NCBI GenBank assembly: GCA_963732415.1
Contig: CAVSZK010000019.1
Coordinates: 310,001 to 374,000, forward strand
Length of the DNA stretch: 64,000 bases
Origin: RPQJ01 sp963732415
GTDB taxonomy: Bacteria > Pseudomonadota > Gammaproteobacteria > Steroidobacterales > Steroidobacteraceae
Direction of reading: 5' to 3'
The stretch's first letter is position 1. The number at the start of each line of letters is the position of its first letter. A program made the position numbers and the translations under genes. The notes beneath the pieces were generated by a model. The model was not told the origin of the DNA, did no database searches, and worked only from the letters and a program-made list of their open reading frames with translations. Shown here piece by piece: positions 41,486 through 49,085 of this stretch.

Positions 41486-41941
41486 TTACTTCATCGTGAC
41501 CTTCACGCCCGAGGCCGAGGCCACGTTGAGCGACAGGCCCTTCGAGGTCGTGCCGATCGTCATGACCACGCCATTCTCGTTCTTCAGGTGCACCATGCCG
41601 GCGCCAGCGCCGGCGGCCCCGCCAGTGCTGAATACGGTGTAAGTGCCCGGGAACTTGGAAACGTCCTTCAGATCGTAGACGAAGCCATTGCCCTTGACCT
41701 CGGTAATGCCGACGTTGACACCCGCCGTCAGGCCCGAGATCTTGAATTCATAGCTCTTGCCCTGGAACTGAAGCGTGCCGCCGCCGGTGCTGCCGCCAAA
41801 GACCAGCGCGAACTGCTTCGCATCGATACTGACGCTACCGTCGTACTTCTCCCAGTCGCGGTCGGCCGAATTGGCGGCGCCGCCGACGAGAAGAGCCGCA
41901 CCGAGCGCAATTACGGCCGAAGCCCTACTGAACAGATTCAT
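41486..41941 (-). CDS. secreted protein of unknown function, glycine-rich
   Basis: 151 residues with a signal peptide (about 1-26, cleavage after ANSA). The mature part has repeated beta-strand-like segments (FALVFGGSTGGGTLQFQGKSYEFKI, VGITEVKGNGFVYDL, TYTVFSTGGAAGAGAG) and may form a small beta barrel. It loosely resembles DUF1134, which is tentative. AGGAGA lies seven bases before ATG 41941. Monocistronic with its own terminator. Confidence 0.78.
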   Translation of the reverse strand: MNLFSRASAVIALGAALLVGGAANSADRDWEKYDGSVSIDAKQFALVFGGSTGGGTLQFQGKSYEFKISGLTAGVNVGITEVKGNGFVYDLKDVSKFPGTYTVFSTGGAAGAGAGMVHLKNENGVVMTIGTTSKGLSLNVASASGVKVTMK

Positions 41942-42078
41942 CCGGATATCTCCTGAGTGGCTTGAAACAGAACATAGTCTACAAGAATGCGGCCGCGATA
42001 GCGGTATGCCTGGTTCCCCATCCAGCCAGGCATTTCCAGCCAAAGAAGGCGGGCCCGCGCAAACCGATGCCAGCGGGG

Positions 42079-42330
42079 CTAGCCGCTCCTGCCCAGCGGT
42101 TTCCAGTGCAGGAACCCGAACAGCAGCGTGAGCGCGATGCTGTCGATCAGCGGTCCCGGATAGCGCTTTACGCTCTTGAACGCCACCAGGATCTCCAGCA
42201 CGTGCGCCGCAAGCAGCACCAGGGCCACCATTCGCAGGCCGGCGACCAGGCCCTCGGGCAGCATGAGGTAGCCGCCAATCGCCGCCAGGACGTAAATCGC
42301 CAGGCACAGTGCCTTGATGAAATTGTACAC
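42079..42330 (-). CDS. DUF1145 family membrane protein
   Basis: 83 residues with three transmembrane segments (about 6-22, 30-48, 65-78), matching small YhhL-like DUF1145 proteins. The start is GTG 42330, two bases after the TAG of the upstream gene. That pairing, and the membrane segment beginning at once, decide the start. Function unknown. It is the second gene of a two-gene leftward operon. Confidence 0.75.
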   Translation of the reverse strand: MYNFIKALCLAIYVLAAIGGYLMLPEGLVAGLRMVALVLLAAHVLEILVAFKSVKRYPGPLIDSIALTLLFGFLHWKPLGRSG

Positions 42331-42332
42331 GT

Positions 42333-42737
42333 CTACTTCCCCGACTTCTTCTTCCGCCACTCGGGCAGCACCGCGAGGCGCAGCTTGCCCACCTTCCGGC
42401 CCGCGATCGAACTCAGCACCAGCTTCCCACGCGCGTCGACCGTGCATGGAACGACGAATACACCCGGCTTCATCAGCTCGCGAATCGCCATCGCGGCCGC
42501 GCGGCGCTTGAAAAGCGTCGCACGCCTGGGATCATCGATCAGCCATGCGTCTTCCTGGATCTCGTAGTAAAGCGAGAACCACGGCAGCGTCGCTGATACA
42601 AGCAGGTACCTGCGTGGGTCGTCGGCATCCTTGATGCGGCGCTCGAGTTCACGACGTTCCGCCGCCGTGAGAGGCGGGTTGTCGTCCGTGCGCCGTGTCG
42701 GCCTGGTCGCCGCTTTCTTCTTGCGTGTCGCCGCCAT
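42333..42737 (-). CDS. basic protein of unknown function
   Basis: 134 residues. The N-terminus is Lys/Arg/Thr-rich (MAATRKKKAATRPTRRTDD) and the C-terminus is also basic (PEWRKKKSGK). The core YLLVSATLPWFSLYYEIQEDAWLIDDPRRATLFKRRAAAMAIRELM looks globular and conserved. GGAGGG lies five bases before ATG 42737. Charge suggests nucleic-acid contact, but no family is recognised. Operon with the DUF1145 gene. Confidence 0.75.
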   Translation of the reverse strand: MAATRKKKAATRPTRRTDDNPPLTAAERRELERRIKDADDPRRYLLVSATLPWFSLYYEIQEDAWLIDDPRRATLFKRRAAAMAIRELMKPGVFVVPCTVDARGKLVLSSIAGRKVGKLRLAVLPEWRKKKSGK

Positions 42738-42841
42738 TGTGCCCTCCGGGGTCGATCCCGATCGGCCCCACGTTAGCCGCCGCGCCACACAAGGGCAACT
42801 GCCCTTTCCTGCCGCGCGTCCGTCGGCACACAATGCGCGTC

Positions 42842-43219
42842 ATGCCAACTCGCAAACCCGTCAATCCCGATGTCGACCGCCTGGATCGTGTCGTTGCCGA
42901 AGCCCGCAAGGCCCGGGATGAGCGCGAGGACAGTTACCGGGGCCGGGCGCTGCGGATGTTCCCGTGGATCTGCGGGCGCTGCGCGCGCGAGTTCGACCAT
43001 ACCAACGTGCATGAACTCACGGTCCACCACAAGAACCACAACCACGACCACAATCCACTGGACGGCAGCAACTGGGAACTGCTGTGCCTTTATTGCCACG
43101 ACAACGAGCACCAGCGGCAACTCGATACGCGGCCGCTCACGGGACGTGCCGAGCGTTCGGGCGGAGCGACGCACGCCCCATTCGCCGACCTTGCGTCCCT
43201 GCTTAAGCGCGACGAGTAA
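42842..43219 (+). CDS. yajD: HNH nuclease, YajD type
   Basis: 125 residues. The HNH motif is in LTVHHKNHNHDHNPLDGSNWELLCLYCHDNEH, with flanking zinc-binding CGRC and CLYC pairs. The RALRMFPWICGRCAREF stretch and C-terminal PFADLASL closely match E. coli YajD. A small cytosolic DNA- or RNA-directed nuclease whose biological role is unknown. ATG 42842 or ATG 42833 could start it. Divergent from the basic-protein operon. Confidence 0.92.
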   Translation: MPTRKPVNPDVDRLDRVVAEARKARDEREDSYRGRALRMFPWICGRCAREFDHTNVHELTVHHKNHNHDHNPLDGSNWELLCLYCHDNEHQRQLDTRPLTGRAERSGGATHAPFADLASLLKRDE

Positions 43220-43243
43220 GCCCTGGCGCGGAGCTCCTGGCCG

Positions 43244-43714
43244 CTAGCTTATCGGGGGCCTCAGGAACCGGATGAACGCAGTGTCCTCGCCGCTCGGCAA
43301 CAACTGCTTGCGCCGCTCGGTGCCGAGGAATTCCTTGACCAGTTGGCCACCGAGTGCCCCGCGCCCCTCGCGAAGCTCCGAGTAGTTGCCCCACCAGTAG
43401 ACGACGAACTTACCGTCGCTCTCGGGTGCAAGCTCGGCCCGCAGTGACTCACCGAATCCCTGCTGCTTGAGCCGTTCGAGAATGGGTCGGACACGCTGCT
43501 GGTAGGCTTCGAGACCGCGACCGGGCTCGACACCGTACATGCGCGGTTCGACATCGAGCAGGCTGTCTATCAGTTCATCCATGGTCCGGAACCACACGAA
43601 GACCTGGACGGATTCGAGTTCCTCGCTTCCGCCGGTGAGGTACCCGTACGGGTACGCGCGTGGGTCGCGCTCGTGCGCTTCTGCTGCGCCCGCGAACAGG
43701 CCTGATTTGTCCAT
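43244..43714 (-). CDS. hypothetical protein
   Basis: 156 residues, acidic to neutral and probably cytosolic. Stretches such as RAYPYGYLTGGSEELESVQVFVWFRTMDELIDSLLDVEP and KFVVYWWGNYSELREGRG look like a compact alpha/beta domain. AGGAGA lies nine bases before ATG 43714. No family is recognised. It is convergent with yajD, with 24 bases between the stops. Confidence 0.75.
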   Translation of the reverse strand: MDKSGLFAGAAEAHERDPRAYPYGYLTGGSEELESVQVFVWFRTMDELIDSLLDVEPRMYGVEPGRGLEAYQQRVRPILERLKQQGFGESLRAELAPESDGKFVVYWWGNYSELREGRGALGGQLVKEFLGTERRKQLLPSGEDTAFIRFLRPPIS

Positions 43715-43987
43715 CGAACGAGATCTCCTGCGTACTGAGGCCGTACTGCACCAGGGCGGAGATGCTGGCCACCATGGCCTGGGTCCGCCGGGCGCACCGT
43801 GCAATTGAACCAGCAGTTGCCGGGTCGCGCGGGGTCACCCGTCACAAATCCAACTTAGCCCCGATGGCCGGCCAATTTCGGCGCACAGGTACCGGGCCCG
43901 GCTGGCCGGGCAGTCGCCAGATCCGAATTTATTGACTTTCTCCCGCCGGGGAACACAATCGTGGAAAACCGTCGGAGGGAGAAGAAG

Positions 43988-44419
43988 ATGGGAAGCACAC
44001 CGTATATGGCTGGCTGCGCTTGCGGTGCCGTCCAGCTGGAGCTTCAGGGCGAACCGCCGATCCAGGCCTATTGCCATTGCGACTCGTGCCGCAGCTGGAT
44101 CGGTGCTCCGATACATGCGGCGACCTTGTGGCCGACGGCGAGCGTGAGGATCGTGAAAGGCGCCGAAAACCTGGGCCTGTACAAGCGGACCGAGGCGAGT
44201 CACCGCCAGTTCTGCAAGAGCTGTGGCGCACCTGTGCTGGTGGGGCATCCGGCGATTGGAATGACGGACGTCCCGGCTGGATCAATCTCCGGTTTCAAGT
44301 ACGCGCCAACCCTGCACGTGCATTACGGCGAGAAAGTCATGGTGGCGCATGACGGGCTGCCCAAGTTCAAGGATTTTCCCAAGGAATTCGGCGGTTCGGG
44401 CGACATGGTGCCCGAGTAG
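43988..44419 (+). CDS. GFA (glutathione-dependent formaldehyde-activating) family protein
   Basis: 143 residues with the GFA/CENP-V zinc fold: CACGAVQLEL, YCHCDSCRSW and FCKSCGAP supply the structural and exchangeable zinc cysteines. The family includes glutathione-S-hydroxymethyl-related enzymes, but most members have no proven substrate. ATG 43988 follows a purine-rich GGAGGGAGAA region. It stands alone. Confidence 0.9.
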   Translation: MGSTPYMAGCACGAVQLELQGEPPIQAYCHCDSCRSWIGAPIHAATLWPTASVRIVKGAENLGLYKRTEASHRQFCKSCGAPVLVGHPAIGMTDVPAGSISGFKYAPTLHVHYGEKVMVAHDGLPKFKDFPKEFGGSGDMVPE

Positions 44420-44463
44420 CGCTGGAGGAGCGCGCAAGCGGCGGCCTGACCTGACGATCAGGC

Positions 44464-44489
44464 AAAAAAGAGGCCCTCCGAAGAGGGCC
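44464..44489 (-). terminator. rho-independent terminator of the Gre-factor gene
   Basis: Stem GGCCCTC (44472-44478) with GAGGGCC (44483-44489) around CGAA, and six A at 44464-44469, so a T-run follows when read leftwards. It lies about 80 bases after the Gre-factor stop. Confidence 0.75.
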
Positions 44490-44567
44490 AATCAGGGGGA
44501 GAATGGCTGCAGCTTATTGGTGCGCTGCACCAATTGCGATACGTAGGAACCGAGGGGACTTACGTCC

Positions 44568-45044
44568 CTATTCCGCACCCTGTTCGACGCTGACGATTTC
44601 GGCCTCCGAGCCCCGGAAAGGCACCCGGTCGCCGATCGAACCGCCCATCAGCAGTCCGGCCAGCGGTGAGACGTAGGAGATGAGGCCCTTGGCGGGTTCC
44701 GACTCGTCTTCGCCCACGATCCTGAACTTCACGAGCTCGCCGGCGCCGGTTTCCAGACTGACGCGGGACCCGAATCGCACTTTGTCCGTTGAACCGGCTG
44801 GCGGCACGACCTCTGCCGTCGCTTTCCGCTGGCGGAAATAGCGCAGGTCCCGCTCGACGCGCGCAACGAGAGCCTTGTCATCCTCCGCCCGCGCTTCGAC
44901 CAGTTCGCGCTCGAGGCGATGCAGTGTTCCATCGATCTGGGCCAGGCCGGTCCGCGTCACCAGGTTGCGGTGTGGACTCACCGCGAGCTCGGGCAGGTCG
45001 TCGCCTGCGGTTCCGTCCAGTTCCTTTACGAATGCCCTGCTCAT
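44568..45044 (-). CDS. GreA/GreB family transcription elongation factor
   Basis: 158 residues. An N-terminal coiled coil (about 30-75, LERELVEARAEDDKALVARVERDLRYFRQRK) is followed by the FKBP-like C-terminal domain (VRFGSRVSLETGAGELVKFRIVGEDESEPAKGLISYVSPLAGLLMG). The stretch SPLAGLLMGGSIGDRV is a family signature. It would bind RNA polymerase and stimulate transcript cleavage. The acidic pair at the coil tip is represented by EDDK. It is closer to GreB by the basic region. It precedes a terminator. Confidence 0.88.
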   Translation of the reverse strand: MSRAFVKELDGTAGDDLPELAVSPHRNLVTRTGLAQIDGTLHRLERELVEARAEDDKALVARVERDLRYFRQRKATAEVVPPAGSTDKVRFGSRVSLETGAGELVKFRIVGEDESEPAKGLISYVSPLAGLLMGGSIGDRVPFRGSEAEIVSVEQGAE

Positions 45045-45124
45045 GAACGGGTTCCCCCGACGTTGGACAGCCGGCCGGGCGAAGCCTCGCCGGCACTGGG
45101 CAGAAGTTCGGGCTCGATTGCCTG

Positions 45125-45544
45125 CTAACGCGCGGGGTAGTTACCGCGCGCATCCATGTCAACGTAGACCAGGACGCCGCAGCGCGGACAGGTGGCAGTG
45201 TCCACGGCCTCGACCTCGAACCAGCGGCGCCCGCAGTCGCATCGCACCTGCAGGATCCATTGAGCGACGGCGCGGCCAACCAGCCGCTCATCGACCCTGA
45301 TGCCCTCGGGCATGGACAGGATCCGGGGCAAAGCCTCATCCCCCTCGGCATGCTCGCCTTCGTCAGCCTCGCCTTCTCCTTCGCTCTCGTCGAGATAGCG
45401 AAGCAGCTTGTCAGGGCTGATCAGGTCCTCAGGCACCGGGTCATCGGAAATTGGCGCAATAGCCGGCCAGGTCTCGTCGTCGGCCGTGTCGTTCCCTTCC
45501 CGCACCGTCATGAGTCCGCCCCCTGCGGCCTTGGTTCTGGCCAC
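45125..45544 (-). CDS. zinc-ribbon protein of unknown function, copy B
   Basis: 139 residues. An acidic low-complexity N-terminal half (EGEGEADEGEHAEGDE) precedes MPEGIRVDERLVGRAVAQW, ILQVRCDCGRRWFEVEAVD, CPRCG and VYVDM. The four-Cys ribbon and surrounding residues match the protein at 30142-30525. A start at ATG 45511 is possible instead. It lies 80 bases upstream of the Gre-factor gene on the same strand, so the two may be cotranscribed. No named family is recognised. Confidence 0.65.
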   Translation of the reverse strand: MARTKAAGGGLMTVREGNDTADDETWPAIAPISDDPVPEDLISPDKLLRYLDESEGEGEADEGEHAEGDEALPRILSMPEGIRVDERLVGRAVAQWILQVRCDCGRRWFEVEAVDTATCPRCGVLVYVDMDARGNYPAR

Positions 45545-45575
45545 CGGACAAAGATACTACGCCCGGCGGGCGGCG

Positions 45576-46079
45576 TCAGGTCTTGCCTGCCAGGTGCGCC
45601 CGGACCGTGTCGTTGATCAGCCGCAGCTCGGCCAGCGTGGTCTCGATCTGGGTACGCCGCTGCTCGAGTTCCTGGATGACCCCGTCGGTGCGGTGCAGCA
45701 CGTACTTCATCTGCTGGACACGCCCCTCTCCACGGGAACCGTAGAGGTCGAGGTAGTGCTTCATCTCCGCCAGCGACACGCCGATCGCCTTGGAACGCAG
45801 GATCAGCGCCAGGCGCGCCCGGTCGCGCCTGGTATATACGCGCGCCCCGTTGACGCGCCTCGGGCTCAGCAGGCCCTTGTCTTCGTAGAAGCGGATCGCG
45901 CGGGCCGAGACGTCGAACTCCTCGCATAGCTGCTTGATGCCGAAGAGCTCCGACGTGGCCTCGTCGTGGTGCGCAGCGAGGACCTCGCGTGCGGTGCGCG
46001 CGGCAGCCCGTCCCTGGGCCCGCCCGCCGCGCCTCGGGGACCGGGCCGGGCCCGTGGTCGGCGCGCGGCCCACCGCCAC
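45576..46079 (-). CDS. MerR family regulator, LiuR-like
   Basis: 167 residues. The winged-helix domain (about 46-115) has FGIKQLCEEFDVSARAIRFYEDKGLLSPRRVNGARVYTRRDRARL, followed by a coiled coil (about 125-155). MerR regulators of this subtype control isovalerate/leucine catabolic genes (LiuR) in proteobacteria. It begins with GTG 46079, one base after the SCP2 stop. The N-terminal 40 residues are Arg/Ala-rich and may not be translated. It is divergent from the carboxylase operon, whose promoter has a MerR-type geometry. No Cys for metal sensing is evident. Confidence 0.88.
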   Translation of the reverse strand: MAVGRAPTTGPARSPRRGGRAQGRAAARTAREVLAAHHDEATSELFGIKQLCEEFDVSARAIRFYEDKGLLSPRRVNGARVYTRRDRARLALILRSKAIGVSLAEMKHYLDLYGSRGEGRVQQMKYVLHRTDGVIQELEQRRTQIETTLAELRLINDTVRAHLAGKT

Positions 46080-46080
46080 G

Positions 46081-46377
46081 TCAGACGACTCGCTGCAGCT
46101 TCATCGCCAGGCTCATGTCGCCGGCGACCGAGAACTTGCCGGTCATGAAGCCGGTGACGGGGTCGAGCTGGCCACCGAGCAGCGCCTCCAGGTTCTCGTG
46201 CGTGATCGAGATGGTGCAGTCGGCCTCGCGGTCTTCGTTGCTGACGGTGTTCGGCACCGACTTGCCATCGATCACGATCACGCCTTCCGCGCCACAGTCG
46301 AACTTGAGTACCGCATCTAGCCCGCTCTGTTCGCCGACCTTGCCGCGGATGGTATCGGTGCACTGCTGGAAGTCCAT
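46081..46377 (-). CDS. SCP2 sterol/lipid-transfer domain protein
   Basis: 98 residues forming one SCP2 domain (VLKFDCGAEGVIVIDGKSVPNTV...CTISITHENLEALLGGQLDPVTGFMTGKFSVAGDMSLAMKL). SCP2 proteins bind acyl-CoAs or sterols in a hydrophobic tunnel. It is the first gene of the leftward SCP2-MerR pair and faces the acyl-CoA operon, so an acyl-CoA carrier role is plausible. Cytosolic. The divergent promoter region is 151 bases. Confidence 0.92.
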   Translation of the reverse strand: MDFQQCTDTIRGKVGEQSGLDAVLKFDCGAEGVIVIDGKSVPNTVSNEDREADCTISITHENLEALLGGQLDPVTGFMTGKFSVAGDMSLAMKLQRVV

Positions 46378-46440
46378 GGGAGTGATCCTCTGCTGTTGAA
46401 TTACCGGTTACATCTTAGACTGCGTACTACCCATCTGAGA

Positions 46441-46459
46441 AGCCCATGTCTTATGGGCT
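46441..46459. repeat. inverted repeat beside the carboxylase promoter
   Basis: AGCCCAT (46441-46447) and ATGGGCT (46453-46459) are perfect 7-bp arms around GTCTT. It lies five bases left of the palindrome at 46465 and may be a second regulatory site or a leader hairpin for the SCP2 transcript. Confidence 0.4.
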
Positions 46460-46464
46460 AGTCA

Positions 46465-46496
46465 GTTGACGTAAACGTCAACTACAAGCCTAATAC
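46465..46496 (+). promoter_or_regulatory. MerR-type promoter and operator of the acyl-CoA carboxylase operon
   Basis: -35 TTGACG (46466-46471) and -10 TAATAC (46491-46496) are 19 bases apart, the long spacer that MerR activators correct. The perfect palindrome GTTGACGTAAACGTCAAC (46465-46482) overlaps the -35 and spacer. This fits control by the adjacent MerR regulator. The SDR start codon is 33 bases downstream. Confidence 0.75.
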
Positions 46497-46528
46497 GCTC
46501 TCTGCAGGCAGTCCGGACGGCGAAAGGC

Positions 46529-47422
46529 ATGTCCCACGAACCCAACTCGGCGGAAAAGACTCACTGCTACCGCAGCGTGTTCAGGCCGGGCCTGTTTACA
46601 GGCCAGGTCGCCTGGGTCACCGGCGGCGGCAGCGGTATTGGACGCTGTGCCGCACATGAACTCGCATCGCTCGGCGCCACGGTCATCCTCAGCGGCCGTA
46701 CGGCTGCGAAGCTCGACAATGTCGCTGCGGAGATCGCCGCAGACGGGGGACGCAGCGAAGTGCTGCCGTTCGACATCCGCGACGAGGACGCAGTCAAGGC
46801 ATCCACTGCCGAAGTCGTGCGCAGGCATGGCAGGATCGATGCGCTCGTGAACAACGCGGGAGGCCAGTTCCCCTCCCCGCTCGCCGCGATCAGCAGGCGA
46901 GGCTTCGACGCGGTCGTCGCCAGCAACCTCACAGGTGGCTTCCTGATGATGCGGGAGGCATTCACCCAGTCCATGCAGCAGCACGGCGGTGCGATCGTCA
47001 ACATGACGGCGGATTTCCGCAATGGCATGCCGGGAATGGGTCACTCCGGGGCCGCCCGCGCCGGCATGAGCAACCTCACGATGAGCGCCGCCTTCGAGTG
47101 GGCCCACGCAGGGGTGAGGGTTAACGCCGTAGCTCCGGGCTGGGTCGCCTCGTCCGGCATGGACACCTACCAGGGTGCAGTCCGTGCCCTGCTGCCGAAG
47201 CTCAAGGCCCACGTGCCGCTCCGCCGGCTTGCAACCGAGGCCGAAGTCAGCGCGGCCATCGTGTTCCTGCTCTCGCCGGCTGCCGCGTTCATAACCGGCG
47301 TTACGCTGCAGATCGACGGCGGCGCCTCGCTCGGCAGCGCGGTTTTCCCGAGCATCGACCACGACCGGTCAGTGCCATTCGAAGGCTTCCACCGTGCCGC
47401 CGTGCCGGAGGTACTCAGGTAA
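46529..47422 (+). CDS. SDR oxidoreductase, trans-2-enoyl-CoA reductase (PECR)-like
   Basis: 297 residues. The Rossmann motif is TGGGSGIGR (about 31-39) and NNAGG follows at about 110. The usual YxxxK is replaced by GHSGAARAGMSNLT, as in peroxisomal trans-2-enoyl-CoA reductase and 2,4-dienoyl-CoA reductase-like SDRs, so it probably acts on an acyl-CoA. GAAAGG lies just before ATG 46529. Its TAA overlaps the ATG of the carboxyltransferase gene (TAATG), so it is the first gene of the operon. The position recalls atuB in the acyclic terpene cluster. Confidence 0.88.
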   Translation: MSHEPNSAEKTHCYRSVFRPGLFTGQVAWVTGGGSGIGRCAAHELASLGATVILSGRTAAKLDNVAAEIAADGGRSEVLPFDIRDEDAVKASTAEVVRRHGRIDALVNNAGGQFPSPLAAISRRGFDAVVASNLTGGFLMMREAFTQSMQQHGGAIVNMTADFRNGMPGMGHSGAARAGMSNLTMSAAFEWAHAGVRVNAVAPGWVASSGMDTYQGAVRALLPKLKAHVPLRRLATEAEVSAAIVFLLSPAAAFITGVTLQIDGGASLGSAVFPSIDHDRSVPFEGFHRAAVPEVLR

Positions 47423-49041
47423 TGCCGGCCCTCACGTCTCAACTCGACGCTCGCAGCGCCGCGTTCCAGGCCAACGCGGAACGGATGGCGGCACGGCTCG
47501 CCGAGATCCGCGGCCTCGAGGCACGTGTGATCGCTGAGTCTGAATCAAAGCGCGAGCGATTCGACGAACGCGGCCAACTCCTGCCGCGTGAGCGAGTCGC
47601 CCGGCTGCTCGATCGCGGCAGCGACTTCCTGGAGTTGAGTGCGCTCGCGGGTCTCGGAATGCACGACGATGACGGCAAGAAGAGCGTCCAGGGCGGTGGG
47701 TCCATTGTCGGCATCGGCGTCGTGGCCGGGCGACGCATCGTCGTGTCGGCCAGTGACAGCGCAATCAAGGGCGGCACGATCGCGCCGATGGGCCTGAAGA
47801 AGGCCCTGCGCGCTCAGGAAATAGCCCGCGTGAACAAGCTCCCGATGGTGTCGCTGGTCGAGTCCGGCGGCGCCAACCTGATGTACCAGGCCGAAATCTT
47901 CGTGGACGGCGGGCGCAGCTTTGCCAACCAGGCGCGGCTCTCAGCGGCCGGTATACCGCAGGTCGCCGTCGTACACGGATCCTCCACCGCGGGCGGTGCA
48001 TACCTGCCAGGTCTTTCCGACTACGTGGTGCTGGTCAAGGACCGTTCCAGCATCTACCTGGCCGGCCCACCACTGGTAAAGGCTGCCATCGGGGAGGACG
48101 CGACCGATGAGGCCCTCGGCGGCGCGGAACTGCATGCGAAGGTAACCGGCCTCGGCGAGTACCTTGCCGACAACGATGCCCACGCCATCGCGATCGCGCG
48201 CGAGATCCTCGCGGCGCTTCGCTGGGACGAGGTCCAGCCGCGTGCCGCGGCCACGCTCCCTCGCTACGACGCGGGCGAACTGATGGGCATCGTGCCGGTG
48301 GACGAGCGAACGCCATATGACGCGCGTGAGGTAATCGCTCGAATCGTAGACGGCTCGGATTTTCTCGAGTTCAAGGCACCATACTCAACCGACACCGTCT
48401 GCGGTCACGCGCGAATCGACGGACACCGGGTCGGCGTGATCGCCAACAACGGACCGATCCAGCCTGGGGGCTCGGTGAAGGCCACCCAGTTCATGCAGCT
48501 CTGCGACCAGACGGCAACGCCGCTGGTCTTCCTGCAGAACACGACCGGCTACATGGTCGGCACGGCCGCGGAGCGCGCGGGCGCCATCAAGCACGGCTCG
48601 AAGATGATCCAGGCCGTCGCGAACGCCCGGGTACCGAAGCTCACGATCGTCCTCGGCGGATCGTTCGGCGCCGGTAACTATGGCATGTGTGGCCGGGGCT
48701 TCGACCCACGCTTCATTTTCGCCTGGCCCACTGCGCGTACTGCCGTGATGGGCGGCGCCCAGGCTGCGATGGTGATGGAAATCGTGGGCCGCGCGAAGCT
48801 CGCCAAGTCCGGCGCTGCCGTCAACGAACAGGCAGAGGCGGGCCTCAAGGCCATGGGCGAGCAGCTTCGGCGCCGTCTGGATTCGGAGAGTGACGTTCTC
48901 TACGGCACTGCCCGCCTGTGGGACGACGGCGTCATCGACCCGCGCGACACGCGCCGCGTGCTCGCGCAGTGCTTGGCGATCGTCAGCGAAGCAGACGCGC
49001 GCCAGTTGCATCCAAACACCTTCGGCGTGGCGCGAATGTAG
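47422..49041 (+). CDS. acyl-CoA carboxylase, carboxyltransferase (beta) subunit, methylcrotonyl/geranyl-CoA type
   Basis: 539 residues, the normal length. It moves CO2 from biotin to a 3-methyl-branched enoyl-CoA. SGGANL and SSTAGGAYLPGLSDYVV lie in the N domain; GGSFGAGNYGMCGRGFDPRF and PTARTAVMGGAQAA in the C domain. In 3-methylcrotonyl-CoA carboxylase the pocket stretch reads RIFFNQ; here it is RSFANQ (165-170), with Ala at the second Phe, which would leave more room for a longer chain. So the substrate may be geranyl-CoA-like rather than 3-methylcrotonyl-CoA. The partner alpha subunit is 51037-52992. The specificity claim is inference. Confidence 0.9.
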   Translation: MPALTSQLDARSAAFQANAERMAARLAEIRGLEARVIAESESKRERFDERGQLLPRERVARLLDRGSDFLELSALAGLGMHDDDGKKSVQGGGSIVGIGVVAGRRIVVSASDSAIKGGTIAPMGLKKALRAQEIARVNKLPMVSLVESGGANLMYQAEIFVDGGRSFANQARLSAAGIPQVAVVHGSSTAGGAYLPGLSDYVVLVKDRSSIYLAGPPLVKAAIGEDATDEALGGAELHAKVTGLGEYLADNDAHAIAIAREILAALRWDEVQPRAAATLPRYDAGELMGIVPVDERTPYDAREVIARIVDGSDFLEFKAPYSTDTVCGHARIDGHRVGVIANNGPIQPGGSVKATQFMQLCDQTATPLVFLQNTTGYMVGTAAERAGAIKHGSKMIQAVANARVPKLTIVLGGSFGAGNYGMCGRGFDPRFIFAWPTARTAVMGGAQAAMVMEIVGRAKLAKSGAAVNEQAEAGLKAMGEQLRRRLDSESDVLYGTARLWDDGVIDPRDTRRVLAQCLAIVSEADARQLHPNTFGVARM

Positions 49042-49085
49042 CCACTCCCCGGCAAACACAATCCAATTCCTGCCCGGAGTACCGC

